In this document: in pieces, positions 6,988 to 15,317 of the stretch | Position numbering within the stretch: the first letter of the stretch is position 1 | How the letters are laid out: the number at the start of each line of letters is the position of its first letter | Source of the DNA: a virus | Strand: one strand, 5' to 3' | Virus record (IMG/VR): IMGVR_UViG_3300046501_000460 | Span: 1 to 64,000 of that record | DNA: 64,000 nucleotides | Program-made: the position numbers and the translations under genes | The notes under the pieces: generated by a model | The model's input: the letters and a program-made list of their open reading frames with translations, nothing else | Database searches by the model: none | What the model was told of the DNA's origin: nothing

Positions 6988-8211
6988 TTACGAGATTACG
7001 AGTCGGTCGAAAGGAGTCAACTCCAGATCACCAAACGTCCTGTAGCACTCGGCCGACCAGTGCATAACCATCATCTCGCTGCGACGCAGGATGAAGGACT
7101 CGGTCGCCTGGTACTCGGCTTCCGTGTTGCTGACCAGCGTGATCGCCTTCGAAGCGTCCAGGGCCCAGACTTCGCCGGCCGGGATCGGGCCGCCTTCGGC
7201 TGCCGAGTCGACGATGAAGAACTTCACGTCCTGGAACGCCAGGTTGCCGACGCGGGCTTGCGCTTCGACGATCGGCAGGCGCTGGTCGTAAGCCGACAGG
7301 CCCGGGCGGCCGGTGCGTGCCTCGATTTTCAGGTACGTGTCGATATCGCAAGCTGCGTGCGTGATACGGCGCTTCTTGCGGTTGCGTGCCAGGAACTTCA
7401 CCCAGGCCTTGTGCGTCAGCACGCCGCCGGTGGCAGCCGAGTCCAGCGAGGTCGACGTCACGGACGGGACGGCGCCGATCACCATGTCGTTGTCGCCCAT
7501 GAAGATGCTCGACATGTAGGTGTAGACGCGCTGGTCCTTCTCGATCTCGAGGTAGCGCTTGACGGTCATGGCCAGCAGATCGATGGTCTGCGCCTTCATG
7601 GCCTGCTGCGACATCTCGATACCCATGCCGTAGGTCGGCAGGCGGCGGATCCGGTCGGACGTGGTGATCGACAGGATCGTCGGCGTCACGGCCAGCTGGG
7701 CGATGCGCTGCGCCTTGGCCTGGTTCGGACCTTGCGGGCCGGGCGTGGCGTAGTTGATGACCGGCTGTTCGAACGAGTCGCCGCCGATCGAGATGGTCTG
7801 GGCGACCATGTCGTTGAACATCACGGTGTCGGTCTCGCGATCCGGCTGGATGGCCGATTCGACGTACGCGATCAGCGCGGCCGGGAACAGGTTGCGCGAC
7901 TGGGTACCCAGCGGCGAACCCTTCTGCTGCACGTTGGTCGGGCTGCCGGCGTTGATGCCGCTGGTGCCTTCCAGGATCTCGGCCACGGTCGGTGCGCGCA
8001 GGCCGAAGATATTGTCCTTCGGCGCGCCGATGATACCTTCGGAGGCGCAGATCTGGGCGAAGGGCGTGCCCTTGCCCATGTCCGCGTCCTTCTGGTACAG
8101 CGAGTTGATGTACTGCGGGACCGACTTCTTGGCGGTCTTGGCGGCCGCGTAGACGGAAGCGTCGACCGTGACCGGCTGGGCGTTGCCCGATTTATCGATG
8201 AAAAATGCCAT
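6988..8211 (-). CDS. Major capsid protein, HK97 fold
   Basis: A 407-residue protein, the usual size for an HK97-type shell subunit. It lies after protease, scaffold-like and decoration-like genes. Features that fit are an N-terminal arm, a central basic stretch ('A-R-N-R-K-K-R-R') and a C-terminal beta-rich P/A-domain region ending '...L-T-P-F-D-R-L-V-I-S'. Phage capsid proteins of this sort form the head shell. The starting ATG is at 8211; the gene lies five bases after the decoration-like gene. Terminator structures follow the stop. Confidence 0.85.
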   Translation of the reverse strand: MAFFIDKSGNAQPVTVDASVYAAAKTAKKSVPQYINSLYQKDADMGKGTPFAQICASEGIIGAPKDNIFGLRAPTVAEILEGTSGINAGSPTNVQQKGSPLGTQSRNLFPAALIAYVESAIQPDRETDTVMFNDMVAQTISIGGDSFEQPVINYATPGPQGPNQAKAQRIAQLAVTPTILSITTSDRIRRLPTYGMGIEMSQQAMKAQTIDLLAMTVKRYLEIEKDQRVYTYMSSIFMGDNDMVIGAVPSVTSTSLDSAATGGVLTHKAWVKFLARNRKKRRITHAACDIDTYLKIEARTGRPGLSAYDQRLPIVEAQARVGNLAFQDVKFFIVDSAAEGGPIPAGEVWALDASKAITLVSNTEAEYQATESFILRRSEMMVMHWSAECYRTFGDLELTPFDRLVIS

Positions 8212-8216
8212 TTTAA

Positions 8217-8765
8217 TTAGCTCCCGATGCGCGAGATGACGATGGTGGTGCCGGGGGCGCCGGTACCTGCGGTGCCCAGCGAAACAACGCGCCAGGGATA
8301 AGCTGCCAGTTTTGCTTGCGCGCCGGCTTCGGTCAGCGTGGCCGGGACGGCGCCGATCTGGACGGTCGACTTGAGGACTTTCGGATACGGGTTGGCCATC
8401 GCGGTGCCCTTGGCTTCCTGCGTGCCGGCCACGACGTAGTCGCCGATCGCAAGGTTGCCGGTGCCTTCGGTCGCCTGCAGGCCGTTGGCCGTGACGTAGG
8501 CTTCCTTCTCTTCCTTCAGGCCGCCGACCGACCAGCCGTCGGACAGGGCTTGCTCGACCGAGGTGATGATGCCTTCGATCATGTCGCCGGCGGTGGCCAC
8601 GTCGAACTGCGATTCGCCGACCAGCTTGACGATCTTGCCCTCGTCGAGGTAGGTCATGGAGCCGCCGGTACCCGGGACGCCAGCCGTCGCACGGGCAGAA
8701 CCCAGGCGGACGGTCATGACGTCAGGGGTCGGACCCGTCGGCGTGATGTAGTGTGCTTTGGACAT
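8217..8765 (-). CDS. Head decoration-like protein
   Basis: A 182-residue Gly/Ala/Thr-rich protein between scaffold-like and capsid genes. The size, the place and the loose beta pattern ('G-K-I-V-K-L-V-G', 'A-I-G-D-Y-V-V-A-G') fit head decoration or stabilisation proteins (DUF2190-like or lambda D-like in role). No motif settles the family. ATG at 8765 with AGGGGA upstream. Confidence 0.55.
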   Translation of the reverse strand: MSKAHYITPTGPTPDVMTVRLGSARATAGVPGTGGSMTYLDEGKIVKLVGESQFDVATAGDMIEGIITSVEQALSDGWSVGGLKEEKEAYVTANGLQATEGTGNLAIGDYVVAGTQEAKGTAMANPYPKVLKSTVQIGAVPATLTEAGAQAKLAAYPWRVVSLGTAGTGAPGTTIVISRIGS

Positions 8766-8776
8766 GGTGATCCCCT

Positions 8777-9385
8777 TTATTTAACGAGTGCGTTCTGCAT
8801 GGTCGCGGCGAGCATCGGATCGAGCTCGGCCTTGACGGTCGATTTGTCTTCCGGCGTGGCCGCAGCTGCGACGCCGCCGACGCGGAACTGGGTCTTGAAC
8901 ACGCCGTCGATGCGCGCATGCTCAGCGACGATGTTGGTGGCGGTATAGCCTGCAGCGATGTCGGCCGAGCCGCCCAGCGCCACCAGCTTCTCCCCGATCA
9001 CTGCGCGCAGCGCGCCGACGAGACCGTCGACAGCGGCAGCCTGCGCCTTGAAACCCTCGACCTCGACCCGGGCCGCGATCAGGGCAGCATCCTTTTCGGT
9101 CAACTGCGCTTGCAGATGCGCGACCAGCTCGGACGGCGCGGCGGCAGCGGCCGGCGATGCGATGCCGGTACCTTCGGCCGGCGGCGCGGCCGGCGTGGCA
9201 GCGCCGGTAGCAGCGGCTGCTGCAGCAGCGGCAGCGGCGGCATCGTCAGCGCCCGGCGCGGCGGCCGGATCGGCTGCAGCCGGATTACCCGGCGGATTGG
9301 CTTCCGGCGCGGTCGCCAGCGAGGCGATCACTTCCGGGGTAGCTCCGGTCGCCAAGGCGGCGAGTTGTGCGGCGTTGAGTTTCAT
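8777..9385 (-). CDS. Scaffold-like protein, Ala-rich
   Basis: A 202-residue protein. Residues 25-85 are a low-complexity Ala/Pro segment that includes a run of 11 Ala; residues 85-130 form a likely coiled coil; the C-terminus is mixed charge. Internal coiled-coil scaffolds with disordered segments are common between the maturation protease and capsid genes, and this is exactly that position. It is probably digested by the S49-type protease next door during head maturation. Starts at 9385 with AAAGGA upstream. Confidence 0.65.
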   Translation of the reverse strand: MKLNAAQLAALATGATPEVIASLATAPEANPPGNPAAADPAAAPGADDAAAAAAAAAAATGAATPAAPPAEGTGIASPAAAAAPSELVAHLQAQLTEKDAALIAARVEVEGFKAQAAAVDGLVGALRAVIGEKLVALGGSADIAAGYTATNIVAEHARIDGVFKTQFRVGGVAAAATPEDKSTVKAELDPMLAATMQNALVK

Positions 9386-9410
9386 TTGGGCATCCTTTTG
9401 AACTGTGGCA

Positions 9411-9439
9411 ATTATTAGGCACGATTTTTGCTATGTCAA
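9411..9439 (-). promoter_or_regulatory. Sigma70-like promoter for the capsid gene cluster
   Basis: On the minus strand TTGACA (9439-9434), 17-base spacer, AATAAT (9416-9411), a 6/6 and 5/6 match. It would drive scaffold, decoration and capsid genes. The -35 lies inside the last codons of the protease gene. Confidence 0.7.
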
Positions 9440-10236
9440 CGATTTTTCGCTGCGGCAACAGCTTGGTCGCGCGTTTGCACCTTATCGACCAGGCCGGCGG
9501 TCACTGCCCGCTTGCCCATAAAGGTCTTGCCCTGCCCCATCCGCGCGCTGACCTCGTCGGTGGTGACGCCGCGCACCCTTGCGACGTGGGCTTCGAACAT
9601 GGCGTTCACGTCATTCACCTGGGACTGCATCTCGGCCTTGGCGGCGTCGGACAGCGGCTCGTACGGATTGCCCTGCATCTTGAATTCGCCGGAGCGGATG
9701 ACGGTCTTGTCGACGCCCTTCTCGGCAAGCTGTCGGTGGATCGAGGTGTGGATCATCACGGCGCCGATCGAGCCGGCAATGGCCATCGGGTCGATCGAGA
9801 TGCCGTCCGCCGCGCTGGCGGCCCAGTACGCGGCGCTCGCGCCGGTCGTGCTGATGTGGGAGTGCACGGGCTTGATCTTCTTGATCTGGCTGATGTACTC
9901 AGCCAGCGGCGGTGCGCCGGCGGCGGCGCCACCGCCCGAGCCGACGTCTAGGAGGATCGAATTGACGTCCGGATCGAGCGCCGCCTCGGTCAGCGCCGAG
10001 GTGATGTCGTCGTAGCCGGTACAGCCGAAGAAGGCCATCCAGCCAGCCTGGCCCATGATGAGCGAGCCCTCGATCGGCACGACTGCAAGGTTGCCCTGCT
10101 TCTGCCACATCTTGGGCATGTCGGGTTGCGTGGCCTCGCCAGCGAGCACGCGCCTGGCCATGTCCTGCGCGCTGGCCTGCGCGCGCACCACGACTTCATA
10201 GCTCTCCTCGGAGCCGGCCCAGAGGATGTGCGTCAT
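9436..10236 (-). CDS. Capsid maturation protease, peptidase S49 family
   Basis: A 266-residue protein with clear S49 (SppA/ClpP-like) features: 'I-L-L-D-V-G-S-G-G-G' at about 94-103, the nucleophile Ser at about 134 in 'T-T-G-A-S-A-A-Y-W-A-A-S-A-A-D', and the general base Lys at about 186 in 'S-G-E-F-K-M-Q-G'. In phages this enzyme processes scaffold and portal or capsid during prohead maturation. Its ATG overlaps the portal stop (ATGA), giving translational coupling with the portal, and it is followed by the scaffold-like gene. Confidence 0.9.
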   Translation of the reverse strand: MTHILWAGSEESYEVVVRAQASAQDMARRVLAGEATQPDMPKMWQKQGNLAVVPIEGSLIMGQAGWMAFFGCTGYDDITSALTEAALDPDVNSILLDVGSGGGAAAGAPPLAEYISQIKKIKPVHSHISTTGASAAYWAASAADGISIDPMAIAGSIGAVMIHTSIHRQLAEKGVDKTVIRSGEFKMQGNPYEPLSDAAKAEMQSQVNDVNAMFEAHVARVRGVTTDEVSARMGQGKTFMGKRAVTAGLVDKVQTRDQAVAAAKNR

Positions 10237-11813
10237 TTCTGCGGTCCTTTCGGTTTGCTGGGCGCATCGGACTTCTGGCCTTGCTGGCCAGCGCCCTGCT
10301 TGTTGCCCATCGGATTTTCGTTGCCCTTCGACGTGCCGTCGCCCTGCTGGCCCGCCATGCCGCCGGCCTGTGCCGCGGCGCCACCGCCAGCGAAGAAGCC
10401 GGTGCCCGACAGCGGCGTGAAGCCGGTCGGCGTCATCTCGCCGGTCAGCTCCAGCGCGGCCTCGTCGTCGGTGAGGAACCCAAGGCTGAGCTGCTCGAGC
10501 ACGCGCGCCTGCTTCATGGCCTTGAACGACTCAAGCTCGAGCGTCGGGCGCAGGTTGATGTCGTCGAACAGGAACTCGACGGTCACGTCCATGCCGAACA
10601 GGCGCACGGCCAGCGTCATCGCCTTGGAGATCAGCTCCTGCAGCTTCAGGCGCACCATGCCGTTGGCGCTGAGCATGAAGATCATGGTCTCGGTGCTGGC
10701 CACGTTCTGCGAGCCCGAACCATGGCCGAGGACCGACGGCAGCACCTTGGCGCCGGTCGAAACCTTCTCGTCGTAGATCGACTTGACGGTCTCGAATTCG
10801 CCCGCGTTCGCGCCGTTCATCTCCACCGTCTTGACGGTGAAAAAGTCGAAGTGCACGATCGCATCTTCCGGGTTCATCGTGTTGATGACCGAGTTGATCG
10901 ACGCGATCGTGTCGTTCATGTACTGCTTTGCCTTCTCCGTGTCGTTCAGGACTTCCGGCGGCAAGCGGTCGCGCAGCTTCTCCTCGTCGATCTCGACGTC
11001 GTAGCGCGGAAATACCGCGCGCTTACAGATCCGGCGCATGTCGTTGGCGAAGTCGGCGGCTGCCAGCACGGGCTGCACGGCCGCTTCCAGCGGGCTGATC
11101 GCGTACGCGGTCAGCAGATCCTGGTCGAGCGCGGTGTAGAAGAAGGTCGGGATGTCGAGGTCGATGTACTCGCCGCCGATCAGCTGCTGCGGCTTGATCG
11201 CCTGGGTGTTCTTGTCCTCGACGAACACCAGCTGCGAGACGGGCACGGGCTGGAGTTTGTAGGGCAGGCGGGTCTTGTCCAGCACCAGTTCCAGCGCGGC
11301 GCCGCCCTCGATGATGATTTCCTTGCCCAGGGCTTCGCACACCGAGCGCAGGCTGGACACCTGCGAGAAGCCCGACGCGAAGTCCGGCATGAAATCGAAC
11401 TGGCGCAGGATGCTGTTGGCGAGCGCAGTGGCTTCGCGGTTGAAGCTGCCGTCCATGTTGCGGGCCCTGACGGTCCACTTTTCCGGAATGCCCACGCGCA
11501 GGAAGGAGCTGACCGCGGTTGACAGGTCTGGTGTCAGGCGCGCCAGCGTGCGGATCGCGCCGGGCGTGTTCGCCGCCTGGCGCGCGGCATTCGCGATGTC
11601 CGTCGTCATCGCGCCGCTGTCCTTCTTGGTCAGCGGCGAGCTGACGTACGTCGTGTTGGGCACATAGCCCGGCTGCGTGACCTGCTTGTTCGGCGTCTTC
11701 GGCGTCTGTACCAGCGGCATTGCCGGCTGGCCGGTGACGGGCGTCAGCGTGCCGCCGCCCTTGGGCGCGGTGCCGGTCAGCTTGGCAAAGAGTTGTCGGG
11801 CGGCATTAAGCAT
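10233..11813 (-). CDS. Portal protein
   Basis: A 526-residue protein. Size, the helical core with 'S-P-L-E-A-A-V-Q-P-V-L-A-A-A', and its place between terminase and protease identify a portal, the dodecameric channel at the head vertex. The last 60 residues are a disordered Gly/Gln/Lys tail. The start is set at 11813 (MLNAARQ); an upstream in-frame ATG at 11912 is rejected because it lies beyond the promoter and runs through the terminator. The ATG comes only about seven bases after the -10 with no Shine-Dalgarno sequence, so the mRNA may be leaderless. Confidence 0.85.
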   Translation of the reverse strand: MLNAARQLFAKLTGTAPKGGGTLTPVTGQPAMPLVQTPKTPNKQVTQPGYVPNTTYVSSPLTKKDSGAMTTDIANAARQAANTPGAIRTLARLTPDLSTAVSSFLRVGIPEKWTVRARNMDGSFNREATALANSILRQFDFMPDFASGFSQVSSLRSVCEALGKEIIIEGGAALELVLDKTRLPYKLQPVPVSQLVFVEDKNTQAIKPQQLIGGEYIDLDIPTFFYTALDQDLLTAYAISPLEAAVQPVLAAADFANDMRRICKRAVFPRYDVEIDEEKLRDRLPPEVLNDTEKAKQYMNDTIASINSVINTMNPEDAIVHFDFFTVKTVEMNGANAGEFETVKSIYDEKVSTGAKVLPSVLGHGSGSQNVASTETMIFMLSANGMVRLKLQELISKAMTLAVRLFGMDVTVEFLFDDINLRPTLELESFKAMKQARVLEQLSLGFLTDDEAALELTGEMTPTGFTPLSGTGFFAGGGAAAQAGGMAGQQGDGTSKGNENPMGNKQGAGQQGQKSDAPSKPKGPQK

Positions 11814-11819
11814 GCCGCG

Positions 11820-11848
11820 AGTATGGCACGGAAATTGCCTCACGACAA
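11820..11848 (-). promoter_or_regulatory. Sigma70-like promoter for portal and protease
   Basis: TTGTCG (11848-11843), 17-base spacer, CATACT (11825-11820) on the minus strand, with CGTGC before the -10. The predicted transcription start falls at or next to the portal ATG (11813). Confidence 0.6.
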
Positions 11849-11865
11849 TCAGGAAATTGCGCCAA

Positions 11866-11890
11866 AGAAAAAGCCTGCTTTCGCAGGCTT
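11866..11890 (-). terminator. Intrinsic terminator before the portal gene
   Basis: Stem 11871-11878/11883-11890 (AAGCCTGC with GCAGGCTT, GAAA loop on the minus strand) followed by TTTTTCTTT. It closes the transcript of the gene that ends at 12014. Confidence 0.85.
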
Positions 11891-12013
11891 CGTCTCGGCC
11901 GGGAACCCCCAACCCTTACTACCGGACGTTGGCACCCGGTGGCAGCTTGTGGGACGCGGCCGCAGCCACAGGCCGACGCCTGCCTCTGACGCCCACGCGC
12001 TGGCCGCAGCTTA

Positions 12014-12313
12014 TCAGAGTTCCAGTCCGGAAAGCAAGCCGTCGACCTGCTCCCTGAGCGCGCGGACACGCTTGGTCTGCCTGTGGATCGCATCGGCCAG
12101 ATCCACCTGGCCGCCGGCAGTCTTCCCACCGACGCCGCCAGACGTGGGCGTTGGCTGGGTGACGGGCACGAGGCGCTGTGCCAGCTGCGCGACGCCCTCT
12201 ATCAGGTACGACAAGGTCTGGTCGAGGTCTTGCAGGGCAGCGGGGATTTGCGGCGTGCGCGGCTGGCTGGCGATTCCGACACATTTTTCCATATCGATGG
12301 GGCGGTGGTTCAT
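12014..12313 (-). CDS. Small late protein (99 aa), unassigned
   Basis: Start at 12313 with AGGAG seven bases upstream and its own promoter at 12341-12368. A helical protein with a proline/glycine-rich centre and a C-terminal amphipathic helix ('R-V-R-A-L-R-E-Q-V-D-G-L-L'). It lies alone between the terminase and the portal and has a terminator after it. Possible packaging accessory or head protein; I recognise no family. The 120 bases between its stop and the terminator hold no convincing gene. Confidence 0.7.
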   Translation of the reverse strand: MNHRPIDMEKCVGIASQPRTPQIPAALQDLDQTLSYLIEGVAQLAQRLVPVTQPTPTSGGVGGKTAGGQVDLADAIHRQTKRVRALREQVDGLLSGLEL

Positions 12314-12340
12314 GGTGACTCCTGTAGGGTGGGAGCCGCC

Positions 12341-12368
12341 ATGATAGCAAACAATTTCCAGATGTCAA
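12341..12368 (-). promoter_or_regulatory. Strong sigma70-like promoter
   Basis: TTGACA (12368-12363), 16-base spacer, TATCAT (12346-12341) on the minus strand, with TTTGC before the -10. The -35 overlaps the terminase stop codon. The best consensus match among the late promoters. Confidence 0.7.
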
Positions 12369-14059
12369 TGCTTGACCTTGAACGTCGAGAATAGCGGCAC
12401 GCCGATGAATGGGATGTCGCGCGACGCGGTCTCCATCAGCTGCGCCGCTACGTGCAGGTAGCCCAGCGAGTGCATGAAGTGGTCGTTGCCGTCCTTCGAC
12501 TTCTGCCAGGTGTAGACGATCTCCTGGTGCTTGTCGAATTCCTGCACCCGCTTCATGTCCAGCATGTGCAGCGACCAGAGCCGGTCGGTATGGTCGTGCA
12601 TCGGCTCCCACAGCAGCTGGCGCGACTTGTACAGGGCCATCACCTCGTCGAAGTTGACGTCGCGCATGATCTGCGCCTGGTTGATCGGCAGCTTGCCCTC
12701 GGCCTTGTTCTCGTCGACCATGACCAGCTTGAAGGTGGCCAGCAGCCGGCTTTGCGCGTAGACGCCGCCGTACAGGTTCTTGTCCTGGCGCTGCATCTGG
12801 TGCACGAGGTTCGTCTCGGGGAAGGCGTCGACCACGGTGATGAGCACGCGCCACAGCACCGCAAGTTGGCGCTTCCTCTCGGCCAGCTTGGCAAGTGGGC
12901 ACTGCTCCCGGTAGGTCACCAGCAGCTTGCCGTCGAGCGTGCGCCGGCCGACCGTGATGTGGCAGGTCTGGCCCACGTCGATGCCCATGGCGTGCAGCTC
13001 GCTCGAGCGCAGCGGGAACGGCGATCTGCACTCCTCGATGTCGTTCTCGGACAGCTGCGCATTGCCGGCGTCCGCGGTCTCGCCCAGCGCCTGGTTGACG
13101 AATTCGGCCCACGTCTTGTACTTCGTGATCTCCAGGATCAGCGACGGGATCGTGACGACGTTGGGCACTTCGAACGGCGTGACGTAATAGCCGATCGCCT
13201 CGTAGCTGTCGTCCGGGTTCTCGCAGATCCATTTCCGGTACGGCGGCGACAGGTCCGGCTCGCCGTCGCACTGCGGGCAGTGCAGGCGCGCCTCGCGCCA
13301 GCGCAGCGTGTCGATGTTGTGCTTGTTGATGTCCTTGAATTCCCCGGCGTAGTCGGGGATCTTGACGTCCTTGTGGAAGTTCGGCACGAACAGATGGCCG
13401 CAGTGCACGCATGTGCACGCGCGGCGCATGCGCCGGGCCGCTTTCATCTCCAGCGCGATGCCGCGGCCTTCAGTCGTTGGCGTGCCGAAGCGCCGCGTCA
13501 GCTTCCATTTGCTGTGCTTGATGCGGGACTGGAACTGGGCCAGCGTGTCCGGATCCGAGCGGTCGACCTCGTCGTGGATCAGCATGTCGGCCGGCACCGA
13601 CAGCGCGGTCGTCGAGCCCGAGCAGCCGCGCATGTACAGCAGGCTGGTGCCGATCGACTTGATGCTGGCGTTGTCCAGGTCCTTGTCGACCGATTCACGC
13701 AAGTCGGGCGACTCGTCGATGATGGGGTCCAGACGCGTCTTCGTGAAATTGGTCGCGTCGTTCGCGAACGGCAGCGTCAGGATGACCGAGAAGTATGGCA
13801 TCACGCGGCTCACCGCCAGCGCGTAGCGCGCCATACACTCCGACAGGCCGACCTGTGCGCACTTCTGCACGTACAGCGTCCTGCTGGTGTCGGACAGGAT
13901 GTCCTTCTGGAACTCGTGGTCGTAGAACGAGAAGCGGTCGCCCTTGAGGTAGGTCTTCTCCTCCAGGTAGCGCACGACATCGCCCAGGTCGTAGCTGTTG
14001 AAAAGCGCCTGCTCAAGCCGCTTGAGGTGCTCGACCAGCGCGGGATCGGAATGGCTCAT
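12365..14059 (-). CDS. Terminase large subunit, lambda gpA-like
   Basis: A 564-residue packaging ATPase-nuclease. The N-terminal ATPase shows 'K-C-A-Q-V-G-L-S' at 66-73, the deviant Walker A of the GpA type in which the key Lys comes first, and Walker B 'M-L-I-H-D-E' at 159-164. A zinc-binding insertion follows: C215/C217/C220 and C261/C264. The nuclease half has 'M-G-I-D-V-G-Q-T' with Asp at about 361 as first acidic residue. It pumps DNA through the portal and cuts concatemers. Its ATG overlaps the stop of a 28-residue membrane peptide gene. Confidence 0.88.
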   Translation of the reverse strand: MSHSDPALVEHLKRLEQALFNSYDLGDVVRYLEEKTYLKGDRFSFYDHEFQKDILSDTSRTLYVQKCAQVGLSECMARYALAVSRVMPYFSVILTLPFANDATNFTKTRLDPIIDESPDLRESVDKDLDNASIKSIGTSLLYMRGCSGSTTALSVPADMLIHDEVDRSDPDTLAQFQSRIKHSKWKLTRRFGTPTTEGRGIALEMKAARRMRRACTCVHCGHLFVPNFHKDVKIPDYAGEFKDINKHNIDTLRWREARLHCPQCDGEPDLSPPYRKWICENPDDSYEAIGYYVTPFEVPNVVTIPSLILEITKYKTWAEFVNQALGETADAGNAQLSENDIEECRSPFPLRSSELHAMGIDVGQTCHITVGRRTLDGKLLVTYREQCPLAKLAERKRQLAVLWRVLITVVDAFPETNLVHQMQRQDKNLYGGVYAQSRLLATFKLVMVDENKAEGKLPINQAQIMRDVNFDEVMALYKSRQLLWEPMHDHTDRLWSLHMLDMKRVQEFDKHQEIVYTWQKSKDGNDHFMHSLGYLHVAAQLMETASRDIPFIGVPLFSTFKVKH

Positions 14060-14142
14060 TGCAGGAATCCGGCGATAGGGCCACTGAAAATGATGGCCAG
14101 ATTGAACAGGATGAAGATCGTCCAGAATTTCTTGTGGCTCAT
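14056..14142 (-). CDS. 28-residue single-span membrane peptide
   Basis: A short frame from ATG 14142 to TGA 14056 encodes a basic N-terminus (MSHKKFW) and one hydrophobic span (residues 8-26). It overlaps the upstream gene (ATGA at 14142-14139) and the terminase start (ATGA at 14059-14056), so all three are translationally coupled. That double coupling is the main reason to believe it. Function unknown; lysis or membrane-tethering roles are possible. Confidence 0.6.
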   Translation of the reverse strand: MSHKKFWTIFILFNLAIIFSGPIAGFLQ

Positions 14143-14393
14143 GAGCCTGCTCCCCAGCTCAGCAGGTGGCGCTGCTCGTCAGGGATGCGCACGCCGACAG
14201 CACCGGTGATCACCTTTTCGACCCATCGATCGTTCTCGACGAGTGGCACGCCGTTACCGTCAGTGAGATAGATGCACGCCTCGCCGCGCTCCAGATCGAC
14301 CCAGACGCACGTGCCTCGCATTAGCGGCACGCCATCGATCAGCACGTCGGTGATGTGCACGGCGGCCGGGTGCTTGTTGGCTTCAATCCTCAT
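14139..14393 (-). CDS. Small packaging-operon protein (84 aa)
   Basis: A predominantly beta-stranded protein ('I-T-D-V-L-I-D-G-V-P-L', 'C-V-W-V-D-L', 'A-C-I-Y-L-T-D'). Its start at 14393 overlaps the end of the upstream gene, and its stop overlaps the 28-residue peptide start. Unrecognised; probably a small beta-barrel accessory. Confidence 0.7.
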   Translation of the reverse strand: MRIEANKHPAAVHITDVLIDGVPLMRGTCVWVDLERGEACIYLTDGNGVPLVENDRWVEKVITGAVGVRIPDEQRHLLSWGAGS

Positions 14394-14817
14394 TCCGGGC
14401 CTCCTCGGCTTTTTCTTCCTTCAGGAACTCGCCGTACATGTCGAAAAACTTGCGTTTCGACTCCAGCGGCAGGTCCTCCAGCACCTTGATGAAGGCCGAC
14501 TCGAAGCGCTTCAGGCGCTCCGCGCTGTAGACGATCTTCTGCTGCTTGACGATCTTCTCCAGCATGCCAGAGACCGAGTTGAACACCTGGGCGCGCTGGT
14601 TCGCCGGCGTGCCGTTGTCGTCCTGCACCGATGCCAGCAGGATCGTGCCGGCGCGGTATTGCAAGCCCAGCTCATCCGCAAGGTTGAGCTTGGTCAGGTC
14701 GAGGTTCAGCTTCTTGTCCAGCCGCATGCGCAGCGCCAGCATCTGGGAATCGTCCAAGCCTTCCAGCGGATCGACCTTGTCGGTTTGGCCCTTGAGCGAG
14801 TAATCCTTGAGCGACAT
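14383..14817 (-). CDS. Helical protein before terminase (144 aa), possible terminase partner
   Basis: Charged, almost fully helical protein. Residues 20-60 hold a 'D-S-Q-M-L-A-L-R-M-R-L-D-K-K-L' helix pair and residues 85-144 a long amphipathic helix rich in Lys and Glu. Small terminase subunits often combine a DNA-binding N-terminus with an oligomerising coiled coil, and this gene lies two genes before the large subunit. The HTH protein at 14972-15259 is the competing candidate; the two could also act together. Confidence 0.65.
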   Translation of the reverse strand: MSLKDYSLKGQTDKVDPLEGLDDSQMLALRMRLDKKLNLDLTKLNLADELGLQYRAGTILLASVQDDNGTPANQRAQVFNSVSGMLEKIVKQQKIVYSAERLKRFESAFIKVLEDLPLESKRKFFDMYGEFLKEEKAEEARNED

Positions 14818-14819
14818 GG

Positions 14820-14975
14820 TCAGTTCCCGAAAATGAGGGCCATGAGGGCGTCGTGTACCTGCAGTAGGCCGTAGACGACGTTGGCCAGCAGCCAGGCGAG
14901 GACCATGACAGCGATCGTGGCGCCGGCGATGAGCAGCATCGCGCCGCTGTTCTTGGGAGTGCGCGGCGTGCTCAT
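14820..14975 (-). CDS. 51-residue membrane peptide
   Basis: ATG at 14975 overlaps the stop of the HTH gene (ATGA); stop at 14820, just before the next gene. Residues 1-11 are polar and basic, residues 12-35 form one hydrophobic span (A-M-L-L-I-A-G...), then a short amphipathic tail. Holin-like in size and form, but no lysin is visible nearby. Function not known. Confidence 0.65.
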   Translation of the reverse strand: MSTPRTPKNSGAMLLIAGATIAVMVLAWLLANVVYGLLQVHDALMALIFGN

Positions 14976-15259
14976 GCTTTGCTCCGGATCCGGTAGATGG
15001 TGCGCTCGCTGCAGCCGGCGGCCGCGGCGGCTTCCTTGACGCTCAGGGTCGTGGCGACGCGGCGCCGGTGCTCGGCGCGGGCGGCGTTCAGTTCCTTGGT
15101 GCTGGGCTTGGCCGGGATCGCTTCACGGGCGATGCCCATGCGCTTGAGGACGCGGCAGATGTACGACTCGTGGGTGTCCAGCAGCTGCGCGAGTTCACGG
15201 TTGGTGATCTCGCGGCGGACGATGCGGTCGATGTAGGGTTTGAGGTCGTCGCTTAACAT
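14972..15259 (-). CDS. Helix-turn-helix DNA-binding protein, candidate small terminase or late regulator
   Basis: A 95-residue basic protein with two helix-turn-helix units: residues 18-42 ('T-N-R-E-L-A-Q-L-L-D-T-H-E-S-Y-I') and residues 72-94 ('L-S-V-K-E-A-A-A-A-A-G-C-S-E-R-T-I'). As the first gene of the packaging operon it could be the small terminase subunit that recognises cos or pac, or a regulator acting on the divergent control region beside it. Start set at 15259 rather than 15283 because a -10 lies at 15267-15272. Neither start has a Shine-Dalgarno sequence, so a leaderless start is likely. Confidence 0.75.
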   Translation of the reverse strand: MLSDDLKPYIDRIVRREITNRELAQLLDTHESYICRVLKRMGIAREAIPAKPSTKELNAARAEHRRRVATTLSVKEAAAAAGCSERTIYRIRSKA

Positions 15260-15266
15260 GGCAAAA

Positions 15267-15272
15267 AGTATG
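15267..15272 (-). promoter_or_regulatory. -10 element of the late leftward promoter
   Basis: CATACT on the minus strand, seven bases before the ATG at 15259. The preceding bases (ATGG) resemble the GTGC context of other late promoters, but no good -35 stands 16-18 bases upstream; an activator may be needed. Confidence 0.4.
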
Positions 15273-15317
15273 CCATGAAGCATTCTTTTTGCCTAGCAAC
15301 TTCTGTTCCAGCGTCAA

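Noticed and set aside
12452-14209. 585-codon open frame on the plus strand
   Set aside because: Antisense of the terminase gene; Arg/Val/His-rich shadow.
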